From contig CAWEKI010000007.1 of NCBI GenBank assembly GCA_963809695.1, positions 124,001 to 188,000 of the forward strand: DNA of 64,000 bases, written 5' to 3'. The notes beneath the pieces are model-generated. The model was not told where the DNA came from. It made no database searches and saw nothing but the letters and a program-made list of their open reading frames with translations. The DNA is from JAGDMJ01 sp963809695. GTDB lineage: Bacteria; Bacteroidota; Ignavibacteria; UBA10030; UBA6906. Below, piece by piece: positions 50,235 through 59,900 of the stretch. Numbering within the stretch: position 1 is the first letter of the stretch; the number at the start of each line of letters is the position of its first letter. Position numbers and translations under genes: made by a program.

Positions 50235-52583
50235 CTAGACCTTCTGTTGCAGACTCTTTCCGTCGTTGTCGTGGCCGGATTTTGCACGCACATACGCTTT
50301 GGAGCTGTACCCTCCATAGCTCCCCGCCCGAGCCTTTCTGTACGAAATACCATAGGCTCGCTTCAGATCCAGGTTGTTCAGTATCACTCCAAGGACCCGC
50401 CCTCCGATCGCCTCCACCAGCTCCACACTGCGCTGCAGTTCCTCCAGCGTGGTTTTTCCGGCCGAGACCACAACGACCACACCGTCCGACAACGTCGCCA
50501 GAACTGCCGGGTCCGTGACAGCAAGGACAGGAGAAGAATCAAACAGAATCACATCATAGTCAGACCGCACCTGTTCCACGAGCGCGCGCATTTTCTCCGA
50601 TCCAAGCACTTCCGCCGGATTTGGAGGAATGGCGCCGCACACCATGACCGACAGGTTCTCCACGAGCGTCTTCTGGGTCGCACCGGCAAGGGTCACCCTC
50701 GCCGTGAGCAACTCGGAGAGGCCCGGTTCCTTTTTCAACCCGAACAGACGATCCTGAATCGGCTTGCGGAGATCGGCATCGATCAACAAGACCCTCCTCC
50801 CGTTTTGCGCCAGTGCGATGGCAAGATTTGCCACTGTCGTGGATTTTCCTTCCCCGGGGGCCGGACTGCTCACTACGACCACGCGGGGAATGCTTCCGAG
50901 CTTGGCAAACTGCAGGTGCGTCCGAACCTGCCGATACGACTCTGCGACAGCAGAGAAAGGATACGAGTGTGTAATAAGATGGGGGTCAAGTCCCCTCTTC
51001 GCGCCCCCTCCACCCGCAATCTTGCCGCCGCTGGTCAGCTTCTGCAGCTCCCTGTCCATTCCCACCACCGCCGCAAGCGGCGTATAACCGTGGCGCTTCA
51101 ACTCCTCGGGCGACTGGATCCGAACATCAAGGAACTCCTTCACAAACACAACGACCAGTCCGAGACCTAACCCGAGAACAATGCCAATAGCGATATTGAT
51201 GAGGAGCTTGGGACTTGACGGGCGGATCGGGATGCTGGCGCGCTCGATGATCTCGATATAGCCGATGTTTGATTGCTCCGTGATATTGGCTTCGTTGAAC
51301 TTCTCCTGCAGCATCAGATAGAGCTTCTCATCGCTCGCCCGCGCCCGCTGCAGGCGTGCAAGTTCCATGCTCTGCTGGGGAATTTTGTCGAACTGACGGT
51401 TATACTGTTGGATGACCTCTTCGAGGGCTTTCTTCTTCGCCTCGAGTGACTGAACCTCGATTTGTGACTCGATGATCTTCTGTTTCACCGACTTCAGATA
51501 CGAGGCGGCATCTTGCCCGGTACCAGATTGCGGCGTCAGGTTGCTCAGAAACGTGTCCGTGCGTTTTTGAAGCCGGGCGGTAAGTTGAGCAATCTGCGAT
51601 TCGATTTCCTTCACCTTTTCATTGAGTATCTCCCGGCCAACCGACGAAGGATTCTGCGCCATGGTCACGTCACGCTGGACTTCGAGCTTTGCAATTTGCT
51701 CCTGGAGCAGGCGGATGTACGGGTCACTTGCTTCTGCCATGACCCGTGCAACATTGGTCTCCTGCTGGGGGAGTTGCTCCTGGTAGGACGCAAGCGTATT
51801 TCTCAACTTCTTGAGATCAATTTCCGCGGCGTCACGCTGCGCTTCCAACTGCGAGAGCTTCTCAATGGTTGACTTCGCCTCATCGTCCAGGGAGACAATT
51901 CCTTGCTTCTCCATGTACGCTTCGAGATTGTTCTCAATATCACTCAATTCCTTCTTCTTGGAAGCCGCCTGGGCATCCAGGAATTCGCGGAAGGACCGTG
52001 TTTTCGCCCGGCTCATGTAAACGTTACGATCGCGGTAAGATTCGGCAAACGTGTTGGCAATCAAGGCCGCCTCCGCGGGGTCCTTGCTTTTGGCCGAGAT
52101 GGTGATCACATCAGATTCCCGAACCGGATCGAAATCGATCACCTCGCTGATCGCACTTGACACCTCCCTGAGCGTGGCGGTCGAATCGGACGTTCCCTCT
52201 CCCTGGACGGGAAGGGTAATCGGAATGGGTCTCTTCGAAACAGGATTGAGGTACCGCAGGTCAAGGAGCCGCTCGGCAACCGTGTCCGCCAGGGATGTAG
52301 AGTTCAGAATCGCAAGCTCATTCTGCGTGATATTCTTCACTCCATCCGGCCTGACGGCATCAAGGAAAATGGTGGACTGCAGCTCCTTGGTATTCAGAAG
52401 GACCTGCGCCGAAGCCTTGTAAACAGGATCGACGAGTTTGGTGAAAAGGATTGTGCCGCCAAGGACCGCGAAAAACACCCCGAAAACGATCCATTTCCCG
52501 CGGAGGATGATCGCCAAATAATCCTGCAATGTCCGTTCGTGCACAGTGCCGTTTCCCGAACGATTTCCTGCGTTACTTGCCAT
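50235..52583 (-). CDS. wzc: Wzc-type chain-length regulator fused to BY-type tyrosine kinase
   Basis: This 782-residue protein starts at the ATG at 52583, with AGGAGA five bases upstream (the TTG at 52595 is rejected). The Wzz domain begins after TLQDYLAIILRGKWIV with the first membrane helix (about 32-52). A long coiled coil (about 195-430, e.g. LEAQRDAAEIDLKKLRN) and a GNVR-type segment follow, then SIPIRPSSPKLLINIAIGIV at the second helix (about 470-495). The cytoplasmic kinase has Walker A APGEGKSTTVANLA, Walker A' LLIDADLRKP and Walker B VILFDSSPV. It has a tyrosine-rich tail (YGISYRKARAGSYGGYSSKA) for autophosphorylation. It controls polymer length and export with the polymerase. The minus-strand sequence 20-30 bases before the ATG has TATATTTG, a possible -10. 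Confidence 0.92.
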   Translation of the reverse strand: MASNAGNRSGNGTVHERTLQDYLAIILRGKWIVFGVFFAVLGGTILFTKLVDPVYKASAQVLLNTKELQSTIFLDAVRPDGVKNITQNELAILNSTSLADTVAERLLDLRYLNPVSKRPIPITLPVQGEGTSDSTATLREVSSAISEVIDFDPVRESDVITISAKSKDPAEAALIANTFAESYRDRNVYMSRAKTRSFREFLDAQAASKKKELSDIENNLEAYMEKQGIVSLDDEAKSTIEKLSQLEAQRDAAEIDLKKLRNTLASYQEQLPQQETNVARVMAEASDPYIRLLQEQIAKLEVQRDVTMAQNPSSVGREILNEKVKEIESQIAQLTARLQKRTDTFLSNLTPQSGTGQDAASYLKSVKQKIIESQIEVQSLEAKKKALEEVIQQYNRQFDKIPQQSMELARLQRARASDEKLYLMLQEKFNEANITEQSNIGYIEIIERASIPIRPSSPKLLINIAIGIVLGLGLGLVVVFVKEFLDVRIQSPEELKRHGYTPLAAVVGMDRELQKLTSGGKIAGGGGAKRGLDPHLITHSYPFSAVAESYRQVRTHLQFAKLGSIPRVVVVSSPAPGEGKSTTVANLAIALAQNGRRVLLIDADLRKPIQDRLFGLKKEPGLSELLTARVTLAGATQKTLVENLSVMVCGAIPPNPAEVLGSEKMRALVEQVRSDYDVILFDSSPVLAVTDPAVLATLSDGVVVVVSAGKTTLEELQRSVELVEAIGGRVLGVILNNLDLKRAYGISYRKARAGSYGGYSSKAYVRAKSGHDNDGKSLQQKV

Positions 52584-52710
52584 GTCTCTCCTCAAAGTGC
52601 AAATATAGGTAAATCATTGAACAAATGCGACACGCGACCTCTCATCCCCCTTGCAATTCTCCAGAAAGTTCGACACTTTGACTGCGGATCCTTGCATCGC
52701 TGGAGGGCAC

Positions 52711-52854
52711 GTGATTCTTTTCTTATCTCTCTTCGTCTACCTTATGCTCACCTGGAGTATTCTACGCTTTTTTCAGGTCCTTTACAAAATTGACCATCGC
52801 ATGCGGGTCATCTCCAGCGCCTTCATCGAAGAACGGGCAAACCCGACCGCCTAG
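52711..52854 (+). CDS. Possible 47-residue membrane protein on the opposite strand
   Basis: In the 267-base gap between 52583 and 52851, GGAGGG (52702-52707) precedes a GTG at 52711. The frame reads MILFLSLFVYLMLTWSILRF and continues with a basic tail KIDHRMRVISS to a TAG at 52852. One membrane helix followed by positive charge is a common small-protein layout. Its TAG shares the palindrome CTAG with the stop of the convergent gene at 52851. It would be the only plus-strand gene in the window. No promoter is evident and no homologue is known to me, so chance is a real alternative. Confidence 0.35.
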   Translation: MILFLSLFVYLMLTWSILRFFQVLYKIDHRMRVISSAFIEERANPTA

Positions 52855-53393
52855 CGTGCTTTGCTGGTCGAGCGCCGGCTCCGCGTCTCAAACGTCAACA
52901 ACCGCGGATCTGGTTCTTGGCCTCCCTGCTGATGTACTTCCACCCCGATCGTGACGACCTGTTGCGGCACATCGTCCGCCGCCGTAAAATAGAATATCGC
53001 GTACTGTGTTCCGCCGGCCGGGACGTTGCCGACATTAATGGAATCATTGAACCGCACGCCTACCGGAATATCAATAGGAACCAGCTTGGCCACAACATTA
53101 CGAACCGTCACATCAGAAGTATTCGTGATGACAAGACGCAATCGCCCAGTTTCTTTGGCAGTAAGAATTTTCTCCGACGTCTGCCCGGAAAACTGCATCT
53201 CAAAGAAGAGGGCCCGTGTCTTGAGCCGGTTCTCCACATATGCAGAGTCTGACGGGGCGAAAGGAAGAGATCCCATATTGCTCCGGCCGACAGCTGTCTG
53301 CGCAAGAGCGGACGCAATCGCCATGCAGGCACACGCCAGGAAGAGAATCAATCTCCTCATGGGCGGTGCGGGAAGAAGGGATTGTTGAATCAT
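52851..53393 (-). CDS. Secreted protein with CARDB/NEW-like beta-sandwich
   Basis: This 180-residue protein has its ATG at 53393 in an ATGA overlap with the upstream gene, with GGAG six bases before it; an internal ATG at 53360 starts a shorter signal peptide. The signal peptide is MRRLILFLACACMAIASALA. Residues about 65-165 form one beta-sandwich: LRLVITNTSDVTVRNVVAKL, VNVGNVPAGG-like (INVGNVPAGGTQYAIFYFT), IGVEVHQQGG. This is the pattern of CARDB and NEW domains, which bridge other surface or periplasmic proteins. The basic serine/arginine tail has no sorting signal. Coupling with 53390-53917 and the giant adhesin suggests an accessory role; not a recognised named family. Confidence 0.72.
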   Translation of the reverse strand: MIQQSLLPAPPMRRLILFLACACMAIASALAQTAVGRSNMGSLPFAPSDSAYVENRLKTRALFFEMQFSGQTSEKILTAKETGRLRLVITNTSDVTVRNVVAKLVPIDIPVGVRFNDSINVGNVPAGGTQYAIFYFTAADDVPQQVVTIGVEVHQQGGQEPDPRLLTFETRSRRSTSKAR

Positions 53394-53917
53394 TGTGGTC
53401 TCCCCGGAGGTGTAGGAAAGCCCGGCGGAGGAGGTGGAGGCGGAGTCTCTCCCCCTTTCGAGAGCAACACAATTGCGAGGACGCCTCCGACGACGGCCGC
53501 GCCCCCTCCAATCCAGTACAGAGGATTGATACCAGGGGTCTCCACCATCTCCGCTTCAACTGTGAAGTAGAAGTCATCTCCCTTCATACCCTCGGGGAAA
53601 TCTTTCAGGAAGTCCCATGTGATACGGCGTTTCTCACCCGGGAACACAATGCTCCCGACATCCCCCGTCAGATACACAGGTCGATAGGCAAACGTAGTGT
53701 CTCCTGCCCGCCGCAGGTAAAGCGAAACCTTGTGGACCTTGTCGAGCGGACCAACCAGGTCATAGTATATTCTCACCAACTCGCCTGTCACTTCATAATT
53801 GACATTTTTGACCGCGATCTCATCCCCCGCGTAAACCACTGCAGGAACCAGCTCTGCGAAGAGGAGCCCGGCAAGAATATAGCAAAGCGCCTTCGTTCTT
53901 CCCAAAAGTGCAATCAT
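53390..53917 (-). CDS. Envelope protein with C-terminal membrane helix and proline-rich end
   Basis: This 175-residue protein has a signal peptide at about 1-30 (ALCYILAGLLFAELVPAVVY). One beta-rich domain follows at about 33-125 (VNYEVTGELVRIYYDLVGPL, YLRRAGDTTF, LTGDVGSIVFPGEKRRITWD, FYFTVEAE). A helix near 130-152 (YWIGGGAAVVGGVLAIVLLS) leads to a tail with seven consecutive prolines. I have seen domains of this look in secreted proteins of Ignavibacteria-like genomes but cannot name a function. The gene lies 12 bases after the stop of the giant adhesin and overlaps the next gene by four bases, so the three are one transcript. It may link the inner face of the envelope to the adhesin or its secretion. 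Confidence 0.72.
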   Translation of the reverse strand: MIALLGRTKALCYILAGLLFAELVPAVVYAGDEIAVKNVNYEVTGELVRIYYDLVGPLDKVHKVSLYLRRAGDTTFAYRPVYLTGDVGSIVFPGEKRRITWDFLKDFPEGMKGDDFYFTVEAEMVETPGINPLYWIGGGAAVVGGVLAIVLLSKGGETPPPPPPPGFPTPPGRPQ

Positions 53918-53929
53918 GCCGCCTTCACC

Positions 53930-56900
53930 CTATTTCATGAGTAGCATTTTCCCTACGAAACTTGGGCCTGAATTAGCCGTGAGTCGAACGAAATATACTC
54001 CGGAGGCAACGGGGGAGCCTGCACTATTTCTTCCCTCCCACGTGAATCTGTGTCTTCCCTGCTCCAGCGTGCCGGAATACACAGTCGCCACTTCTTCACC
54101 GAGAATATTGTATATCTTCAGCGTTACATCCGCAGCATACGGAACCGATACCGGGATTGTGGTTGAGGGATTGAACGGATTTGGATAATTCTGTTCAAGA
54201 GCAAACGCACGAGGCACCACCTTTGCCACTTCCTGTTCAAGAGCATCCCTGGTTCCCACAAGCAGCTTGAAATGCGCTGTGGGCGCCGGAGGAACGAACT
54301 TGTAGGATGCCCCCCCCTTGCGCAGGTCCCGGTAACTCGCCCCTGCCTCGTCTACCAGATAAACCCCAAATTCCTTTGGGACGTTCTCAAGACCGCGGAA
54401 GTTCAGGTCGGCGCTTCCCCCTTTGGGGCCGGCGGTGGAAACGGTCATTTCCCAGACGCCTATCTTATCGAAAGGAGACCGAATATCGCTGGCAAAGCTG
54501 CTGCAGTAGCGATCCCATGCCGGACGGTCAAAATAGACAGCGGGGAGGTTCGCGAATGGACGTGGTTTGTTGTAATCAAACCTGTCTTTCCCTTCTCCGG
54601 CGAGTGGACTGACGCCAAGGAAAGTGGATTGATCCTGATACTTCCCTTCGCGCAGGTCCACCGAAACCCGCCAGGAACCGGAATCCGCCGCAGCCCCTGC
54701 AAGAGCCGGCACTTTGCTCAGGCTGCTTCCAAAGGGAAATCTGAGCGTATCGATGGGATTCGCAGGATCGTTGTAGAGGTAGTACCCCGTATACGGCTTG
54801 GCTTCCGTGCTGATGGCGAACATCTTGTTTCCGCCATTGTCCACAATATAGCCCCAGATAGGCTGGTTGAGTGGTTTACTTGCATCCTGCACCTGATTCC
54901 ACCGTGCGGCCTTGTCAAAGGGGTTGGTGATAATATTCCACCCACTGTGTACCTTCACATGAACCGCCGTCGTCAAGGCCTGAAGAGGCGCCGTGGGAAC
55001 TTGTCGACCGGTCAAGATCCAGGGCCCCATGTTGATCAGCCAGAACCCCCTTCCCGCAGCGAACGTGAACCTGGCGTCGCCCTCAACAAATGGCACGAGA
55101 AAACCCGACTGAGCTCCGTTATCCCAGTATGCCTGCCAATTCGTTCCTGAAGTGCCCGGGATGAAAGTGCTGAGTGATGACTTGCTGTCGCCTGGCAACC
55201 CTATCAACTGATAATCCTGTGCAGTGTATTCCGCAACACTCGCATGGAACGGGAAGCTAATGGTGTCGTTCAGAGTGTAGTGGTCAGCATAGAACGGCGC
55301 GTTACTGAATGTCCAGGGACTTGACCAGGGAGAGACGCCGTTGCTGTTGCGCGAGCGAACGTGCCAGTAGTATGTGGTGGCCAGGGTCAAAGGCCCCACC
55401 TGCCTGCTCGTCGCTGTCAGCACAGAGTCGAAGACAATGAGACTCCCAATGAAAGTCTCCGATGTCGCAACCTGAATATCATAGCTGGTCGCTCCAAACG
55501 CAGTCTGCCAGCTCAGAGTGAGCGTGGAAGGCTGGTTCCTGGAACTATCGGGGGGCGAGAGAAGCACGGGAATAACCATGTCGCTTCTGCTCACCGTGAA
55601 TCCGCCCTGAAGCGTATCCGCACCGCCTCCCGGAGGGGAGTTCTTGACGATCACATCACGCGGTCCAAGCGTGGCGGAGCCGGAAATTGTGACCTTGATG
55701 CTGATCTGGGTGGAACTGTCGACAACCACGCTGTCCACGGTGATGCCTCCTCCGGAGAGGGACACCTGACTTATCCCTCCACCCAGGAAATTCGTTCCGA
55801 CGACCCTTACCCAGAGTGACTGCAGCTGTGTAGCACCGGATGGAGTGATACTCGCCACAGTTGGGGCTGGATGGTCCCCCACGGTGAAGCCTCCCACCAC
55901 TGTGAAAGGCGGGGACCCTCCGGGAGGCGAATTGAAGACCGTCACGTTGCGGGGTCCAAGCGCCGCGGCGGGATCAATTCTGATAGTCACGGTCATCGTG
56001 GTGTCGCTTGTGACGACTGTTGACGTCGTGATCTGGTCCCCGAATGTCACCGAGGTGACTCCACTGATAAATCCACCTCCCAGAACGGTTACGTTGAGGG
56101 TTTGACCGGCAATACCATTCGAGGGGGTGATGCTCTTGACGGTGGGAGCAGGGTTCTGCACCTCGAATGAATTGCTCTTCCCTGACTCTGCTCCGCCTGT
56201 TCGCGTAGCCGTCAGCACAAACGTGCCTGCCGCCTGGGTACGAACCGAATGAGAATCAAGAACACCGGCGACAAACGGCGCGGTTTTCCCGCCTCCTGAC
56301 AAGAGCGCGCCGGTTGACGTTATCGACGCGGTACTGTTGAATCCTGTGGCGATGTTGTTGTACATATCTTTCGCCGTGATCTTGATTGCGAAAGGCACCC
56401 TGGCAATCTGCATCGCAATGTTGCCACCGGAAACAGCTTCCACAAAGAAGGTGTCGACCGGCCCGGGCAGATTCGTCAAAGCGAACACTGCGCTTGAGGC
56501 AATGCCATCAACCGTCGCCAGGACGTTGTACGAGCCTGCGATGCTATCAGCAGTGAAGACCGGGGCCGTGGCAATTCCCGAGGTGTCGGTGCGTATCGAG
56601 TCGACGAGTCCTCCCACGAACTTCCCACTCGGCCCGGTCGCTGGAGCAGTGAAGCGAACGAGGACATCGCTGACCACATTGCCGGCGCCATCTTTCACCA
56701 ACGCCTGAAATCGCTTGGTGAACGAGGTCGTCACCTGGGCACTTTGCGGAGTTGTTCCACCCGTTGCCGTAACACTCCCGGCTGCACCGGCATTGTTTGT
56801 CAAAAAGAAACTGGCGGGTGTGACAATGTCCGAAACAGTAGCGTGGACCGTATAGGTTCCTGCCACAATATTGGCGACAAACACGGGTGATGTTGCGATG

Positions 56901-59900
56901 CCCTGGGCATTGGTGTACGCGCTGCTCGCTGACACACCTCCCGGGAACGATCCACTGGCGCCAGAGATCGGCGAGGAGAATGTTACGAGCACACTGTCTG
57001 CAGGATTTCCGAAAGTGTCGCGCACCGCCACAGTAAGCGGAATCGGAAAAGCGGTGGCCACCCGGGTCGTCTGTGGCGTGCCGGTGATCGGTGTAATTGT
57101 CCGCGCGGGCCCGGCTAGGTTCCGCATTACGAACAACGCCTGCCCGGAAATCCCCGCCACCCGTGCCGTGTCACTGTACTGACCGATGACCGTGTTCGCC
57201 TTGATCGGCTTGGATGTGGCCTGTCCGAGGGAGTCGGTCGTTGCCGTGTGGACAGCGTCGTCAAACAAACTTGACGCTCCCGATGCTGGAACAGAATACG
57301 TGACGAGGACATCCCTTACGGGGTTTCCCGAAGAATCTCTCACGAGTGCCACAAGCCTGGAGCCAAAGTACGTATCGACCCGGGCGCTGTCGGGCGACTT
57401 GGAGCCCACGGCAACGTTTGCCGGTGGTCCATGAACCACGCGAAGCGTGTCCGAGGCCACTTGCGTCAGCGTTCCGAGCGCAGCAACAATCCGCGTCTTG
57501 CCAACCTTGTGGGCGGTGAACAGCGCACTCTTTTTGTCAATGGCGGGGGCAAGATCGCCCGAAAGGATGCCCCCGGCAAGGACTTCAAGCGACCAGCTCT
57601 CGGCCGGGATATTGGCAACGAAATTGTTGGCTGCGTCCCGTTCCACCGCGTACACCGTAATTGAGCCTCCTGATGCAAGACTCTGGCCGGGTACGATCGT
57701 GCCGGTCCCGTTCGGGGCCGTCTCAACAAGGATCTTCGTCGGTGCGCCGGGCTGGACAACGCTCAGGATCCCCGATGTGTCGGAGATTAGGCCGGAGGTC
57801 ATCGCAAGAATTCGGGCCGAAGACCCGGTCGCGCCCCCTGTGAACACGGCGCTCTTCTTATCGGCAGCAGCCACCAGGTCTGATTCCCTTGCTCCTCCGG
57901 CTGGGTCTACCAGTTTCCACTGGTCTGCTGTCACGTTTGCAACAAAATTGTCAAGCGAGTCGCGCCCGATCGCATACACAGAGATGGGGACTCCCGAGGA
58001 GACATTCTGGGTGACGAGAACTGTCCCTTTGCCGTCGGCTAGAGTCTCCACCCGGATCTTCGTCGCCGCGCCCGCCGTGATCGTGATCGGCTGGCTCAAA
58101 ACAACACCGCGCGCTGTGTCGACACTCGACCCGACCGCTGTGAGCGAGTATCCGATCCCGGTTTTGTCTATGGACAAACTCGTGAACGCCGCCGTACCGG
58201 TCGCCAGATCAACCGGGATGGTTCTCACTCCGCGCAAAGTTGCTCCCGGCCCGGCCGTATCTTTCAGGGACACTGTGACATCCTGGGGGGTCCCTTTCAC
58301 CGTATTGCCAAATGGATCCTGGAGCGTTATGATCGGCTGGGGACTCAACGGCTGTCCGGCCACACCGCCACCCGGTTGCGTTGTGAAAGCAAGCTTGCTT
58401 GCCGGCGCCGGGGAGATGGTGAATGGGACGCTGAACGCTCCCACGAGTCCGCCTCCCGCAGCCCTGAGGACTTTCGTTCCCTCCTTGTCGATGCGCAGAT
58501 CATTGAACGTGGCGCTGCCCGCAATCGTTGAGCGGGTGGTGTTCCCACCCAGGCTGCCCGAGCTATCCATTGAAACCGTTATGACCGTGTCATTGATGCT
58601 GACAAGGTTACCGAACCCATCCTGCATCTGCACGACAACCGCCGGGTTGATAGCAGCGCCGGCAATAGAGTTGGAGGGTTGCACGGCGAAGCTCAACTTG
58701 ACCGCGGTCCCGGACGAAATGTCGAATGGGGCGCTCACGACCACGCCCGGAGTCGTGGAAACCCCAAGCCCTGTCGCTGTAAGGGTGTATCCGATGCCCG
58801 TCCTGTCAATGGAGATATCCGTAAACGCGGCCTGGCCGGTGGCCGTGTTGATCGAGACAGTGCGGGTCCCGCCAAGCGTTCCAAGGCCTGGATTGGTCTG
58901 GATGGCAAGAGTGACGGTTTCCGCTGTCCCTGTCACCGTGTTGCCGAACTGATCCTGCAGCGTGATCACAGGTTGAACCGTCAACGGCGCCCCCGCAGTG
59001 CCCGCACCCGGATTCACCGTGAAGGCCAGCCTGGCGGCGGCCCCTGCCACGATGACGAACGAATCGCTGACTGCAGGAGTGAGACTCCCGCTTCTTGCCC
59101 GAAGCCTCTTGGTCCCCACAGAATCAATGAACAGATTGCCGAAGGTGGCAAGCCCCGACGTGTTGGTCGCTCTCGTCTTCGTCCCGCTCAACACGCCGGT
59201 ACCTGAGAAGAGCTCCATGACGATCTGGACGTTGGCCAGAGACACGTTGTTCCCGAGGGCATCCTGTAACTGCACGGTGATCGCCGGAGCGATGAGAGCA
59301 CCGGCCACGGTATTCGTCGGCTGCTGGAAGAATGCTACCTGGCCCGGGGCGCCCGCGGCAACCTGGAACGTATTGCTTGTCCCCACTTCAAACCCCGCAC
59401 TGTTCCGCACGGTCAGAGAGAAGCTGCCGGTATTGCTGAACGACAGCGTGTGCGCGGCGAGCACACCGTTGGTGAAAGCCAACGATGTGCCTGCTCCCGT
59501 GGCCAGGATTCCTCCTAAGTTGGCAGAGACGGTTACAGTCCCCGTGAAACTCCTGACAACATTGCCCGCCTGGTCGCGTGCGGAAATGCGTACATCGAAT
59601 GGGACGCCGGCATTCTGTGCGGGAATCTGACCTCCGGCTGCCGCCTCAACGGTGAACCCGGCGAGAATACCCGGCTGGACGATGAACGGATTTGACGCAG
59701 CGGTTATGAGAGCGGGTACGCTCGACGCGCGCAGAGTATAGTTCGAGTCCGCCTTGTCAACCGTCAGGTTATTGAACGTAGCAACGCCCCCGATCGCCGT
59801 GACGGTTGTCGTTCCGCCGAGGGTAGCTCCGGTCGGATTGTTCAGAAGCGAGAGTGTCACGTTTCGCGTATCACCACTCACAAGGTTGCCGTTGGCATCT

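Noticed and set aside
57447..58952. 501-codon plus-strand frame in the adhesin gene
   Set aside because: Antisense of beta-repeat coding sequence; composition without hydrophobic core pattern and no ribosome site.
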